A DNA stretch of 64,000 nt, taken from NCBI GenBank assembly GCA_018398585.1, contig JAGTTD010000025.1, positions 15,567,578 through 15,631,577 of the forward strand. Reading direction: 5' to 3'. Origin of the DNA: Simmondsia chinensis. Its lineage: Eukaryota > Streptophyta > Magnoliopsida > Caryophyllales > Simmondsiaceae. Below are positions 24,094 through 35,889 of the stretch, piece by piece; position 1 is the stretch's first letter, and every line of letters starts with the position of its first letter. The notes beneath the pieces were generated by a model. That model was given only the letters and a program-made list of their open reading frames with translations, searched no databases and had not been told where the DNA came from. Made by a program: the position numbers and the translations under genes.

Positions 24094-24219
24094 TTTTTTT
24101 TTTTTTTTTTTTTTTTATGTTGGTAAAGACAAGGGAGAGGGGTCACTAGTGGGGCTCGAACCCCGGCGCTCTCACACAGCAACCGGACGTCTTACCACTA
24201 GGCTATAAGCTAGTTGCTC
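24094..24219 (-). mobile_element. SINE-1, tRNA-derived, with A tail
   Basis: On the minus strand a 126-bp unit carries TAGCCTAGTGG (A box) and GGTTCGAGCCC (B box), then ends in an A run of about 23 bases (the T run at 24094-24116 on plus). It is flanked by a 13-bp TSD with one mismatch, GCATGCCAATGAT at 24081-24093 and GCGTGCCAATGAT at 24220-24232. This is a textbook tRNA-type SINE insertion within the B2 LTR. Confidence 0.92.
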
Positions 24220-24410
24220 GCGTGCCAATGATATACATCTGGGCAAAACAATGTAGATCCACATTACATACTTGTTTCCCTTTTTTGTTGTTTATCATAT
24301 GTATGTATCTATCTTATAAACATTGCTTAGCATCAAATTTGTTCATCTTATGAAAAACAATTTATAAAATAAAATCAACTTAAAAACTTTAAAATGCCGT
24401 ACATAACAAG

Positions 24411-24650
24411 TGTCAGTTATTTATTATTTTTTTATCATGCATTTCTTTATTTTATATTAGCTAGATATTAGTCTATGGTTATTTTTCTTTGTATATAAGC
24501 TTTTGTATTTTTTTTCCTTTACTGCTCATTCAGGGAGAAATAGTTAGCAAAGAGGTCTATTCTCTCTCTCCATCATTATCTCTCTCTCTCCATCATTATC
24601 TTTATTTGCTGCTCTTATAGTTCATATTCAATCGATTTTTACTTCTAACA
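24411..24650 (+). repeat. 5' LTR of Copia-2
   Basis: It starts TGTCAGTTATTTATT and ends TTCTAACA. It includes a short CT-rich duplication (CTCTCTCCATCATTATC twice, about 24566-24600) that is altered in the other LTR. Confidence 0.88.
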
Positions 24651-25259
24651 TGGTATCAGCGCTATTCCGTACTGTGATTGAACTTCTGGTTTTGCTTTTT
24701 CGTTTTCCTTCTGGTGATTAGCGAAGTTTTTCATCCAATTGATCATCGATGCCCTAGATTGTAGGATTAGGGCATGATTCGGTAATTGATTGATTTCTTT
24801 CGTTGTACTGAACCTTTCTTTGTTCGACTGGTTTGACAATGGTGCAATCTAGAGGTTGAATGTGCAAAAATAGCGTCATCGACGAACACAAGTGCGATTT
24901 CACTGCAATCTTTGGCTCCTGGCAAGGCTCTGACCTACATTACAGCACCTCAACCCGTTGATGTGTTCGATACTCTGCATTTCTTGAGTGCAAATTATAG
25001 TCCTCGTGATGTGTTGGTTTCTCTGCCAGAGATTGATGATTCATTGGGGCATAAAAATGCTGGGAGAAATAACTATGGATCAGTAACTCTATCAGGCATA
25101 CTAGAGCCACTGTGTTTCCATGCCTTTTTCTCTTCTCTCGGCTTCCACATCCCCTTTTCTTGCTCATTTTTGGATCTTTGATACCAGAGCCACTCATCAC
25201 ATTTGTGGCAACAAAACTTTATTTGACTGCCTTGAAACCACTACTCCTCAATATGTTTA
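24651..25259 (+). pseudogene. Copia-2 PBS and residual gag/protease
   Basis: TGGTATCAGCGCT at 24651 is an initiator-Met-type PBS with one mismatch in its core. A piece resembling a copia gag N-terminus follows (LHFLSANYSPRDVLVSLPE, about 24976). It is joined almost directly to a protease-like motif, WIFDTRATHHICGNKTLFDCL (about 25170-25235), in which D is kept but the G of the D-S/T-G triad is R. The text stops at TTPQYV, where Tat-C inserts, and resumes at 59849. The short gag-protease spacing shows an internal deletion older than the nesting. Confidence 0.75.
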
Positions 25260-25264
25260 GTTAC

Positions 25265-25871
25265 TGGTTTAAGATGAATTGAGCAGGTTCTTTTAAAGAA
25301 GAGCTGGACTAAAGCTCTTATTTCGACGAAAGGAGGAAGGACCCCCCTCACAACCGTGATTTCCCCTCTACTTATAGCTAAAGGGGGCACACTTAGTACG
25401 GTTGATAAAGGTACGTGACGGGTGTGGATTGGTAAGGCGGGTGGCGACTTTCCCTTGCGGGGAAAGTAAAGTGTACCGAGATGCCTATGTACGCGAGTAC
25501 AGTAGCTGGGATGACATGCCATGTTCAAATAGCCTTAGGCGCTAGGCAGGTGGGTGATGTTGGGGGAGTGGAGTGCCGCGGCCAAGTTGGAGTGTTATAG
25601 GTGGGTCATGCTGCCAGGAGCATGTTGTTAGTTCATTGCCGGGTACCGCTAAGAGTATGCCGTTGAAGACTTACTCGCGGGCTTATTGCCAGGTGTGCTG
25701 CCAAGAGCTTACCTTATTCTCTTTAGGCAGGTGCTCCGCCAACGGCATGCTTGCTGCCCCATTTCCTAGTAGCCACCCGGCAACCAGGTCACTTTATTGG
25801 TGAATATGCCGCCAAGGGCTTACTCGTCATTCCATAGTCGGAAAGCAACTAGGTCAACTTATTTCTCAACA
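25265..25871 (-). repeat. 3' LTR of Tat-C
   Basis: It aligns along its length with 59235-59843 (ATTGAGCAGGTTC, CACAACCGTGATTTCCC, GGCAGGTGCTCC, AACTAGGTCAACTTATTTCT). On minus it starts TGTTGAGAAATAAG. The adjacent AGCCCCCACTCC (25875-25886) is the complement of the polypurine tract. Confidence 0.9.
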
Positions 25872-26445
25872 AATAGCCCCCACTCCGTGGGAGAAGTGAC
25901 CTATTCACAATCAGCCATGGAGTGCACTTCCCGCTTTCAGCTCTCGCCCTTGTGGGGGACTCCACATAGGTCCCTTGTCGGGTAGGAGGACTCTTCTCTA
26001 CCTACCCGGATTGCTAGATTGGGCGTGGATGGAGTGGAAAAGGGCTTGATTTTCACGGGCTTCTCCTTGGGAATACGCATCATTAATGAGGGGATGATTG
26101 CCTACTGACACGTGGTGATGGGTTGTTCCATCAATCATTTGCTAGCTAAATCTGGGTTGTTCGTTTAGTGTGATGCATCTGAGCTGTCAATCTTTTTGAA
26201 TTAAGAATTTCATCTGTTCCCCCATTTCATCTTCTTCGTTTCCCTCACTTAGGATTTTGAAACCCTAGAATTAGACTCCAACTGAAACAACGCCATCTGC
26301 CTCTGGTACCCAATCTTTTCTTCTAACTTCAACGTAGATATTACAAATGTGGGTACTTGAAGTGACAGGGGTTCCGGATGAGAAGAGATTCCTCATTTGA
26401 GTGTTCTTTTTCTTTTTCCTTGAGCTATTTGAGTTGGAGTTGCAG

Positions 26446-28320
26446 AAATGGTTAACAAAGGCAGTGTTGGAGAAGCTCATGAGGATGCAACCCACCCTGG
26501 GCAACCCACTTGAAAAGAGACGCAAACTGACCCTACCCCTTCACAACCTCATGTGGCAAATTGGTCAGCGGAGGAGGCAGGGCTTGTAAAGGAATTTCCA
26601 GAGGCGGTAAATGCTTGTCCTCCCAGTGCCTTTGTGTCCCAAATGGAAGGTGAGCAAGAGGTTGTAATGCTTTGTGTGAGGTAGTACTTCCCCGACGATC
26701 ACAAAAATCGAGGCTCGAAAGAGGATGAATGCCCCCTTTTTCTGCCAAGGGGTTTTTTCTCAATTACCATAGATGCTCTTAATGCAAGTCTACAATTTCC
26801 CATCCCACTCTTCATTTCGAATGTTTTACTTCAATATACCATTTGTCATTGTCAAGTAACACCAAATGCGTATAGAAAGATTTTGGTTTCCTACTTGATT
26901 GTTTCATTAATAGATTCCAACCCACTCTTAGAGTTTCTAAAATTTTGTTTAAAGCTTAACAGTTCTGGAGTGGCACCTCATTTGAGAGTACGGGTGGGTC
27001 GTCTTTAGTTATGAGCAACTCCTACGATTTGGCGAGTTGTCAATAAATAGATTCAACTCGGAATGGATAGCATGACTAAAGAGGAACATATGGTGTAGGT
27101 CTACTTAACGCGAAAATTTGAGGGAGACAAGTTCTTGGCTACGCGGGAAGTGCTGGAGTATGAGATGGTTCTCGCCAAGGCTAAGCTCAGTGACGGGACC
27201 TTCCCAGGTATGCTTCCTACTTGACTTTCATGGCTTCAGTTAGTTTATATGCCAAAGAACTTACGTTGTATTCCTTCCCTAGAGGAAGAACTTCAAGCTT
27301 TAGATATAAGGGCGGTCACTTGGCGAGAATACTAAAATGCTTCCAAGACCATCATGCCCATCTTCCTCTCTCGTCATTGAGAGGCCTCCTTGCAGGGTAC
27401 GGCGTGGCTTGGTGAGTCCAGAAGCTCCTTCACCTTGCGAGGATACCGCCACCGAGATTGAGTTGGATGAGGTAGGGAGTAGTAACCATCTAGCTCTAGC
27501 TACACAAGCCCTTCCTTTTAAAAACACCTGTATGAGTTCTAGTTACTAGATTGAGAAGTAAGCGGGGGCCTAGGGAAGGTATAAGGGACTCTGGGCCTTC
27601 CGTGTCCTCAATGGCTAGCGGTGACTTAGAGCACCTTTCATGGTTTTTGAAGGGAATCATTCCATCAGGATACTTGGAGCGAATGGATGGTGCTCCTTTA
27701 AGTGTGATGGCGAAACACATTTCACAAGTAGGAAACTTTGCTTACTTAGCTCACAATCCCCATAAGTTTTACCTACTTATCTTACTCGAAAGTGTAACTT
27801 GCAAGGTTTAGGTGCCATTGGGTCTGTGTTGCCGTCACTCCTTGGCAAGGAGACGTAGTTCCAATGCATTCAAGATACACCTCTTGTTCGGCTACTCTTA
27901 AAAAATCCCAAGAATCATAACAATGCCAATCCAAGATTGTTGAAGAGTTAAGGACCAAAGTGGATGAGCTAGATTCGTGGGTCTCAGAATTGGAGGCGTC
28001 ATCATTTGAGAACGGACGTATTGCACAAGAGTCACGGAGCAAACTTGAAGAATATATTTCTAGCTTACCAGCGTGGCTTTCTCCAGCAGCAGAGGAAGCA
28101 GTGGAGAACAACTTCGCTAGCTCGGAATTCTTTGAGTTGAAAAGTCAAATGTGTCGGACAGGGGTAGAGATGGCATTGTCCAAATTTCACGAGAAGATCC
28201 AGGTTCTCTGCCCTCAACTTGATGCAGTGTTACTTTAGAGGGCGGCTGAGGTGGTCAATAAAGGGATAGAAGATGAAGGGAAGCATGGCTCCAGCTCGCC
28301 AAGTGACGAGCAAGATTAAA
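26446..28320 (+). pseudogene. Tat-C antisense ORF, Transposase_28 / plant-mobile-domain-like
   Basis: This gene lies antisense to the retrotransposon, next to its 3' LTR, where Tat-lineage elements are known to carry an extra antisense ORF. The plus-strand frame starts MVNKGSVGEAHEDATHPG and is then broken by stops. It shows ANWSAEEAGLVKEFPEA, LFLPRGFFSITIDAL, LQFPIPLFISNVLLQYT and TPNAYRKILVSYLI (about 26545-26990), the pattern of Transposase_28 (PF04195). An intron-like GT...AG break falls at about 27207-27281. The C-terminus (27940-28240) is coiled-coil-like (VDELDSWVSELEASSFENG) and ends in an acidic SSSPSDEQD tail at about 28318. Its function in these elements is not established. Confidence 0.7.
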
Positions 28321-28689
28321 GTATTGTCTTTAATTGGGAATTTTTTGTCAACCTCTTAGTTTATTTTTGTTGCCAAAAATTAGGGTTTAGTCCCGGCTCT
28401 AGAATTAAACAAGTGTGTGATAGCTGACTCCTTTTTGTAGCAAACATTTAACTAGAAAAGGATACTCCTTTGTTCGTTAGTTATGACTAATGCTATCGTA
28501 GAATTAGCCAGGCCATCTAGAAACCAGGGATGCTCATTGCACTATGTGGGCGGGTAATATCCAGAAGCTTTCTTCGCGTATCAAACCAAAAAGAGGCATG
28601 CCTTGACAACCACTCCGCTTCCGTCAAGAAGCACCTTTACGCAGAATATCTTGAATTGGGGTCCAAGGGGTACCCAGTATGATCAAGTT
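28321..28689. other. Tat-C internal sequence without a recognised gene
   Basis: This stretch lies between the antisense ORF and the 59-bp array. I see no domain and no long open frame. Confidence 0.5.
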
Positions 28690-28918
28690 GAGTAGCATAG
28701 GTGTGTAGAATTTGTGTATAGCCTTGACAAGTACAGGGTGTCATAATTCAAATGTCGAAAATGAGTAGCAATTGTCAAGTAATGGGTGGTCAGTAGCGCA
28801 TATCAGTCATTTCAATGCATGGTGAGTAGCATTTGTGAGTAGCATTAATAGGTAGCGTATACCAATAACATCAGCAAGTAGTAAGTAGCATTTGTGAGTA
28901 GCGTAAACTAGTAATGTC
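28690..28918. repeat. 59-bp tandem array of Tat-C, left part
   Basis: Degenerate GAGTAGCA-containing copies lead into one clean 59-bp unit at 28822-28880 (GTGAGTAGCATTTGTGAGTA...CAGCAAGTA) and a partial unit at 28881-28918, cut by the Tat-D insertion. The array continues as AACAAGTA at 46948-46955 and as full units at 53698-53885. Confidence 0.85.
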
Positions 28919-31834
28919 TGTTTGGTCTATTTTGTTTCAAGTGATGTATGTGTGGTCGTCGTGTAATATGAAAACAAAACAAATGGGCAAAAGCGACTCA
29001 CCGCGACTAGAGAGTGAGCCTAATTAAGAACCGCATGCCTTTGACCTCAACCACTCACTGTTTTCGGAGAAAAGGTTATGATATGTTGGTGTATCTGACT
29101 TCGGTTATACTGTGTGAAGGTCCAAAGAGCAACCTGAGGGGGGAGGGGATGAACTAGGTGCTTTCATGATAAAATAAAAATTTGAACTTGAAGAACCAAA
29201 AAATTTTAAAGATAAACAATAAATGCGAAATATAAAAAGTAAACGCAATAAATAAAAGATGCACAATGATTTTCATTGCGGTTCACTTCCAACCCGGAAG
29301 CTAGTCTACTTCTCAAGTGACTACTCTTCGTCATTTGAGCCTTTACCTAAGCTTGATGATCTTTTTTAAAACTAGGCTCAGGATCCAAACCTTTATAACT
29401 GGCCTTTTTGTACATAAGCTCAAGCCCTAACATTTATATCCGATTATTTTGTAATAGTAGGCTCAAGATCCAACCCTTACCATAAGAAATTGAAATAAAA
29501 AAAATGAAAGAATTAAAGCAATGAAACTCTTCAGTCTTTCAAGAGTGAATTAACAATAGACCAATCTTAGCCAAAGCTAAGAATGTGCCAATTAAACTCA
29601 ATGATCAACAACAAAAAGAACTAATAATGCTCAAGAAAAACTTTGAACGAAAACTCAATATTAAAACATTAAAGCACTAGAGAGTAAGAGCCTTTTATCA
29701 AAGAATACTTAGAGAGTATTAAATGATTTAAACCAAAGTATTCAAGCCCTATTTATAGGAAAATGAGAGCCTACGGGACGTTCAAAATGTTGGAAAAAAG
29801 ATTAGGAAAGAAATTAAGTCAAAAGTAGCCGTTTAGAGCCTTTATGGGGCTGTGTGCCGACACCGAACCTTTGTGTGTCGGCATACAGCAACTTTAGAGG
29901 GCTACTGTATGTCTGTGTGTCAACACATATCTTTTGTGTGTCAACACTCAGCATGCTTGGGCAGATTTGAACGTTTTTGATTATTTAGCTTGATTGATTG
30001 ATTGATTTCCATATTAGCTAAGCAAAATTGGTTGATTGATTAATTACCATATTAGCTAAGCAAGATTGATTGATTGATTAATTACAATATTAGCTTAATT
30101 ATGAATTAGTTTCCATGATTTTGCTCATTTATGTGAAAGATTCATTGATTCAATCAAGCTTGTAAATCACCCTATTAAAACTTGATCTTGTTAGATTTGA
30201 GCATGCTTTTTACAATATCAATCTTAAAAAAAATATTTTTATTGACAAGCCACATTGATTTGAATTTGACTTGACTATTTTTCAAATAAAATTGGGAAAT
30301 CAAATTTCAAAAATATTAAATTTTTTTGTTAGAGCACCACATATGAATATCGAGATTTTGACTCAATTAACATATCCCGATCCTAAGTCCTCGAAAATAA
30401 AAAATAAATGACTTAAAGCTCTTGGACTCAAATCTCTTTCTCTTCATTTTGAATGAATCTTTTCTTCAACTTTGATCTCTTTTTCTCTTGATCTATCATC
30501 TTAAAAAGCTTGGTATCATTATGATTCTTCTTGATTTTTTCTGGCTTTCTGATAAGCCACTTTCAAAGAAGATTAGAACAATTTAAATATAATGATTCAA
30601 TAAATGATTTTATCATCAAAACTACAATGTAAATGGCCTTTAGGGCCAACATCGTGAGTTCTGCTTATGTTTTAATTAAGAAGACATTGTTTCAATATTT
30701 TTGTGGATTTTTTATCCATATTTATGATAAAAAATTAAAGGATATAGACTTTACTCGAGTGATAGTTAGAGTGATGGAGCAAGGTCCGCAGACACCTTTC
30801 TTTATACACTTAAAGGTCAGGAGTTGGAGTGGAGACAAACTCAAGAACTCAGTAGTCCACTTACAAGCATGAGTGAATCAGGTTTTTAAGTCTGGCACTC
30901 TTGACTTATAATAACTCGAATGAGTTTAGGTTTGACAAGATTAAGGTGGAGCAAATCGAATACTGGTCATTGAATTTGGACCAAGGTAATTAAGGGACAA
31001 ACCTTGGCAGTTAAAGCCCTAATCAATGGCGCGAACGTAAGTTCACCTTGTGTATTAAGCAATGACAGTAGTGTTCAGACCAACGCAATCAAGGGACAAA
31101 GCCTAAAATCTTAACTTGTGGACTTTTTAGAATAGATTAAAACTAGAAAGTCATACCCAAAGCCCCAAAACTGTATTATAATGGGCATAAGCAAAGCAAT
31201 GATCTACATTATGCTACGCCTAGCTAAGTTATGCTACTCATAGCAATGATCTCAAAGCAATGATCTGTATTGTAAAGAAAAACTTTAAGAAGTTTTATAT
31301 TGAGTGTATGTGTACTACTTTGGACTGACGCAGAGTCCCTTATTTATAACAAAAAAAAAATGATGCTCCTAATTTCACGGGAACTTCACCCACGTCTGGC
31401 CACTAGGTTGTTCCTTTGTGCGTGCTTATCTTTTATCAACGTGTCTTGATTTTTTGAAGGGAAATCCTTGATGCCCACATCTGGAGTTTCAGTAGAAGTT
31501 CCCTCTAGAAGCTACGTTCTGCTCAATTAAGCTTAAGGCCCAAGCAGCCAAAATTGCGATCCAATTAACTACTTCGAGCTTGAAAACCACCATTCTTGTA
31601 GTCTTCCTGGCAGTCCCTCAAGCTCGAGCTTATATCACTCTTCAGCCCTCTCGAGCCTTAAGTGGCTGTTACCCCTTTCAAAGGTAATGATGTTCTCAAG
31701 TACTAGGCTTGAGATGTCATTATCACATTACCTAAAGGCTTGACTCCTCTCGAGGAGGATCTCACGTGGTGGTCACGTGGCACTCTACCAAATAACAGCA
31801 TCGCCCCAGCCCTATTGAAATTAGGGTGTAAACA
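28919..31834 (-). repeat. 3' LTR of Tat-D, carrying LTR-F
   Basis: Positions 28919-29110 and 30652-31834 together match 45593-46942. Shared blocks include AACCACTCAC, GATATGTTGGTGTAT, GAGTTCTGCTTATG, AGAGTGATGGAGCA and GACTCCTCT. The match is interrupted at 29111-30651 by foreign sequence. Confidence 0.9.
29111..30651 (-). mobile_element. LTR-F: LTR-like insertion in the 3' LTR of Tat-D
   Basis: This 1.54-kb block is absent from the other LTR of Tat-D. On minus it starts TGTTGGCCCTAAAGGCC and ends CTTCACACA, that is TG...CA. It is non-coding and contains a CTGAGGGGGGAGGGG tract, a GTGTGTCGGCA-type duplication (29860-29950) and three copies of a TTGATTGATT...ATATTAGCTAAGC unit (29990-30105). 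No matching TSD is visible (TATAC left, TCGTG right). A solo LTR of a copia-type element is the best guess. Confidence 0.65.
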
Positions 31835-32999
31835 AATGCCTCCTTTAGCCATTGGGAAATTTAAATTTACAATTTACAGTGGGTAAAATGTGACTGATGT
31901 GACCCTCAATGGCTACAGGGGTCTTCTTGAGAGAACATGTTTTTTGTTCTTCCTTCTTGCGTCTATAAGCGTGATTGTTAGGGCTTGGAGTTTTCACTTA
32001 TACTCTGTTGTCTTCTTGCTGTTATCTTGGGGCTTTTGTGCTTTCTGACAAATCTCATCTGGAAGCCAAACCCTTCTAATGTACTTCAAAGCCCAATGAA
32101 TTCACACTTCTTCAACATAAATCCTTTACAACTCTTGGGGGACATTAGACCGGGTGTCACCGGATTTTCTATTTTTCTTAACATGCGAAAATCCCTCCCC
32201 CCAAGCTTTGGTGCCCGTACCACTACCGCCTAGCTGGAGCGACACGGCAGCGGCCACATGAATCAGGTGGATGACCTTGTCGGTTATCTAGTGGAGGAGG
32301 GGCTTTGCCCTATCAAAGGATCTGCCTTCTTAGGCCGCAAACCCTAGAACTAGGCCAAATGTATAGGCCCTTGCCTTAGGAAGGCTTCATCAGTAACAAG
32401 CAGCGATGAGGCTTCTCCATTCCCCTATGTACCTTTTAGACCTTGGTTTTTAAGGGATTTCTTGGTAAGACTACCTATAAGCCTTTGATTCCACTATGTA
32501 TCCCCTTAAAGGCTTAAAATGGCAAAAAAGCTAAACCTTTGTGAATAAATTGATCACCCTTTTCGTAATCCTTTTAAGACTTTAAGCGAATACCTTTTTG
32601 TCCTCAACCCTAGTAGTTATTACCAAAATTCTTTGAACCCCAAAGCAAAAGTGGTACCTGGAGACCTTAAAAGAAGCAGCTACCTCTAATTATTTCAGAA
32701 AGAAGCTTGTGACTAAGGCTCATATTTTGGGGCTACTCGGTCTTAGTTTCCCATTGTATGGACAATTTTGGCTATACTTGTTTTATTGTCATGTAATGCT
32801 TGTATTTTAAGCCATGTATTCTATCAAAATCAATGGAATATGCATTTATTCAATACTTCTCTTTGTTTGGTGGTTTTTTTCTTTCTTTTTCTTCTTTTAC
32901 TTTACCTAAGGATCTTGAGATTGATCCTCTAGCCTCTAGTACATAAACTCAGCCCATAATTCTGGAAATCTATACCTAAGGACTTCCTTGTTAAAATCC
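31835..32999 (-). other. Tat-D 3' untranslated region
   Basis: This lies between the integrase end and the 3' LTR on minus. AAAGGAGGC, the complement of 31841-31849, could be the polypurine tract. A plus-strand ORF at 31985-32233 shows no family resemblance and I do not call it a gene. Confidence 0.55.
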
Positions 33000-34251
33000 T
33001 AGATAGATGGCACATATTTGATTAGGAACCCACAATTGATAGCCCTTGGATTAGTCCTCCCTTCTAGATCTTGGAGTAAATATTCTTTTCCTCCAAATAC
33101 TTCAATGACTCTAAATGGACCTTCCTAATTTGGAGACCATTTTTAAAGACATGATCTCTCTAGCCAATGGGCAAAACCACCTTCCAGACTAGATCTCTCA
33201 AGTCAAAAGACCTAGGTTTGACCCTTTTGTTGTAGGCTTTGGCAAATCTTTTCTTTTGAGTTTCCATTGAGTTTCCAATTTATGCATAGATTAAGCCTCA
33301 CCCGGTCTAAAACAGTAAGCTCATCCATCATGGACTACTCATATTCAAGTTTAGAAAACTTCCCTTGATGTGCCAGTCTAATAGACTGAACTGTTACCTC
33401 CATGGGGAGTACTTCATCATCGCCGAATGTCAAACAAAAAGGAGTTGTCTCAGTGGCATCTCTTTTAGAAGTTTTATAAACCCAAAGGGCATCTAGTAGC
33501 AACTCATGTCACCTTTTAGGATTGTCCTCAATCATCTTCTCAATGTTGGCTTTTAGAATCTTATTAGTTGATTCTGCCTGGTCATTAGCATAAGCATAAT
33601 AAGGTGTTGAGTTCAAGATTTTTATATTGGAAATCTTGGTAAACTCCTTCACCTCAGCTCCGTTAAATACTTTAGTTTGGTCCACTGTGATAGTCTTTGG
33701 AATACCAAACCTACACTGGATATATTCTTTGATAAAATTAATCACATCATGCAAATGGATGCTCTTATATGGTTTAGCTTCCACCCATTTTGTGAAGTAA
33801 TCAATGGGCACAAGAATATAAGAATGTTACTTGCTGAAAGAAGGGTTAATTTCCTCTATAATGTCCATTCCTATCCTCTAAAGGGTCATGGTTTTATAAT
33901 GGCATGCATCTCATCAACAGGGACTTTAAGTACATGTCCATATGTTTGGCATGCTCTACATCCTTTGGCATACTTTATGTAATCATCCATCATTGATGGC
34001 TAATAATAGCCATAATACCTGATGAGCCAATGCATCTTATTGCGAGCCAGAGGGGATCCACAGATACCCTCCTGGGTTCCAACCATGACTAGCATTACTT
34101 CATCCAAGTCAAGGCACTTCAGAAGCACTCCACTAGCGTCCCTTTTGTATAGTTCTCTAGATTCACCATCAAGATGGAACATGTGAGCTCTCATTTTCAT
34201 TTTCCTGTCCTTAGCATAACCTTGAGGGTTGTTAAAGTAATTCATTAAAAG
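33000..34251 (-). pseudogene. Tat-D integrase
   Basis: Integrase inserts retrotransposon cDNA into the genome. On minus, the upstream block reads GESRELYKRDASGVLLKCLD, then GICG and MHWLIRYYGYY (34000-34245), where the zinc-binding His residues are substituted, followed by KGCRACQTYG with the Cys pair. The core at 33509-33811 shows MPIDYFTKWVEAKPY, ITVDQTKVFNG and ANDQAESTNKILK, so the D, D, E residues remain. A C-terminal VWKVVLPIG...GPFRVIEVFGG...YLLQDLEG part continues to about 33000. Gypsy-E interrupts the gene directly upstream. Confidence 0.88.
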
Positions 34252-34256
34252 CTTTC

Positions 34257-34706
34257 TAATGCAGCTAGCTGAGGCAAGATGAGCGGTACTAGGGCGGTAT
34301 TGAGACTAAAGCGGTAGCGCTAGGCGGCTTGGCGCCACGCCAAGGCCAACAGAACGTTGAATTGACCAAAGATCCAGCCGAGATTTTTGCTGAGATTTTG
34401 CTGATTTTGTTAACTTGTTTGATTATTTTCTTTATCTGCTGATTTGATTAGTTCCCTAAAATACTGTAAATTTCAATTCAAATTTTGAATTCGAATTCCC
34501 TTAGTCATCCTCTATATAAGGAGGGAAGAAGCTAGTGTTAGGAATCAAATTTTTAGATTATTTTGAAGTATATTTTCATTGTAACCTCGCTTTCTTTGAC
34601 TATGAGAAATGAGTTTTTAATCCTCTTTGTTATTTTATTTAATAAGATTCAAAGGGAAGACTGTCGAACCTTCCCGTACCCCATTTTCCTATCATGCACT
34701 GCATTA
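34257..34706 (+). repeat. 5' LTR of Gypsy-E
   Basis: It shares CGCCACGCCAAGGCC, TTGCTGATTTTGTTAAC, GTGTTAGGAATC and CATTGTAACCTCGC with the 3' LTR. A TATA box, CTATATAAGGAGG, lies at about 34512. It carries about 40 extra bases near 34285-34325. Confidence 0.9.
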
Positions 34707-34707
34707 T

Positions 34708-34720
34708 TTGGCATCAGAGC
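34708..34720 (+). other. Primer-binding site of Gypsy-E
   Basis: TTGGCATCAGAGC contains the initiator-Met-type core GGYATCAGAGC, one base after the LTR. Confidence 0.75.
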
Positions 34721-34754
34721 ACAGTTCGTTTCCTGAAACGTTGATCCCATCGAG

Positions 34755-35760
34755 ATGGCAGAGGAATGCCACGGCGGAAGACGTTACTGATTGTGACCGA
34801 CACCAACAGCGTGAAAGGGGACTTGAGAAATTGGAAGAGAGATTCTGGCAAATCGAGCGCTGCTTGATTCAACTCCGGGCCAATCTCGATCTCCCACCAG
34901 GAGTTCGGCCCCAATAGGTGAAGATTTGGATGACCGAATCCCAAATTTATTTCCAGACGAAGAATTACTAGAGCCAAGATTCAGACACCACCAACGCCAT
35001 GTTGACGACCGTGATGATCGGAGATGGGAATCTGGACTTCGAACTGAAATACCGGAGTTTAGTGGTTGAGGACATCCGGAGGAATTTTTAGACTGGCTCG
35101 TTGCCGTTGAAGAAGTCCTTGAGTTGAGAGAAAGCCCTAAAAGGAAGCAGGCACCACTCGTTGCTACCCGCCTTCGGGGTAGAGCAATCGCCCAGTGGCA
35201 TCAATTGAAGCAAGCCCAATCCCGGCAAGGAAAGTCTAAGGTTGAGTCGTGGGAGAAGATGAAGAAGCACCTTTGAGGCGCCTTTTTGCCACACAAACAT
35301 GCTCGGATGATGTACCGAAGCCAACAAGGGCTACGCCAAGGCTCCAAATCCGTGGAAGAATATACCGCCAAATTTAATTCCCTAGTTGCCAGAAATGACT
35401 TGGCGGAGTCAGGGGAGCAGCTAGCGGATCATTTTATTGGCGGCCTGAGGGAGTCCATCCAGGATGTACTCAATATATTTGATATTTTTTCCGTGGCTGA
35501 AGCATCCTAGAGAACAGTGAATTTGGAACGGCAGCAGAGATGCCGCCCTTCTTGCGGGACCTAGAACGGACAAGTTGGTGGAGGGATTTGAGCCGCGTAC
35601 CACTAAATCAAAATCAAAATGCCCAAAACAGACCACAGCCCATTAATATCGGGAAGCAGATAAACCAAGAGGTGGCTGGCTCATCTGGGATATGTTGCTT
35701 CAAGTGCGGATAATTGGGTCACCATGCCATCGAATGCCAAAAGGGTTAACGAGCCAAGGG
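34755..35760 (+). pseudogene. Gypsy-E gag with zinc knuckle
   Basis: The frames read ERGLEKLEERFWQIERCL, then TEIPEFSG, PEEFLDWLVAVEEVLEL, AQWHQLKQAQSRQGKSKVES, AFLPHKHARMMYRSQQGLRQ and EEYTAKFNSLVARNDLAE...DHFIGGLRESIQDVL (35286-35510). This is the retrotrans_gag pattern of plant chromovirus-type elements. A CCHC knuckle (CFKCG, LGHHAIEC) at about 35690-35735 is interrupted by an in-frame TAA. Further stops lie at about 35070 and 35275. Confidence 0.85.
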
Positions 35761-35889
35761 AGGAAGAAGATGAGACCATTGATGACAGAAAGCCTGGAGA
35801 AAGTTAGGCGGGATGCCGTAGAGGGAGATGAAGCTCAAATATTGGTTGTTAGGCATGTCTGCTTCGTGCCAAGGAATGAATGGGAGGCG

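Larger units (their letters stand above)
23089..24410 (-). repeat. Family-B LTR copy B2, left part (3' half on minus)
   Basis: Blocks align in order with 46958-48005: TGTATTAGGAAATATTTC against TGATGGGAACGTGTTTC, AATATGCTCATAATGATA, AACAAGAAATAAAGGA, and AATTTGTTCATCTTATGAA near 24340. The copy breaks at 24410, where Copia-2 begins, and continues at 60280. It is interrupted by a MITE (23208-23596) and a SINE (24094-24219). Confidence 0.75.

Noticed and set aside
25241..25860. ORFs on both strands at 25241-25985
   Set aside because: They fall in the 3' LTR of Tat-C and recur at 59386-59743 in the other LTR without conserved frames.
31985..32233. Plus-strand ORF with hydrophobic start (MEFSLILCCLLAVILGLLCF)
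   Set aside because: It lies in the 3' UTR of Tat-D, has no homologous pattern and ends after 82 codons. The hydrophobicity is likely chance.
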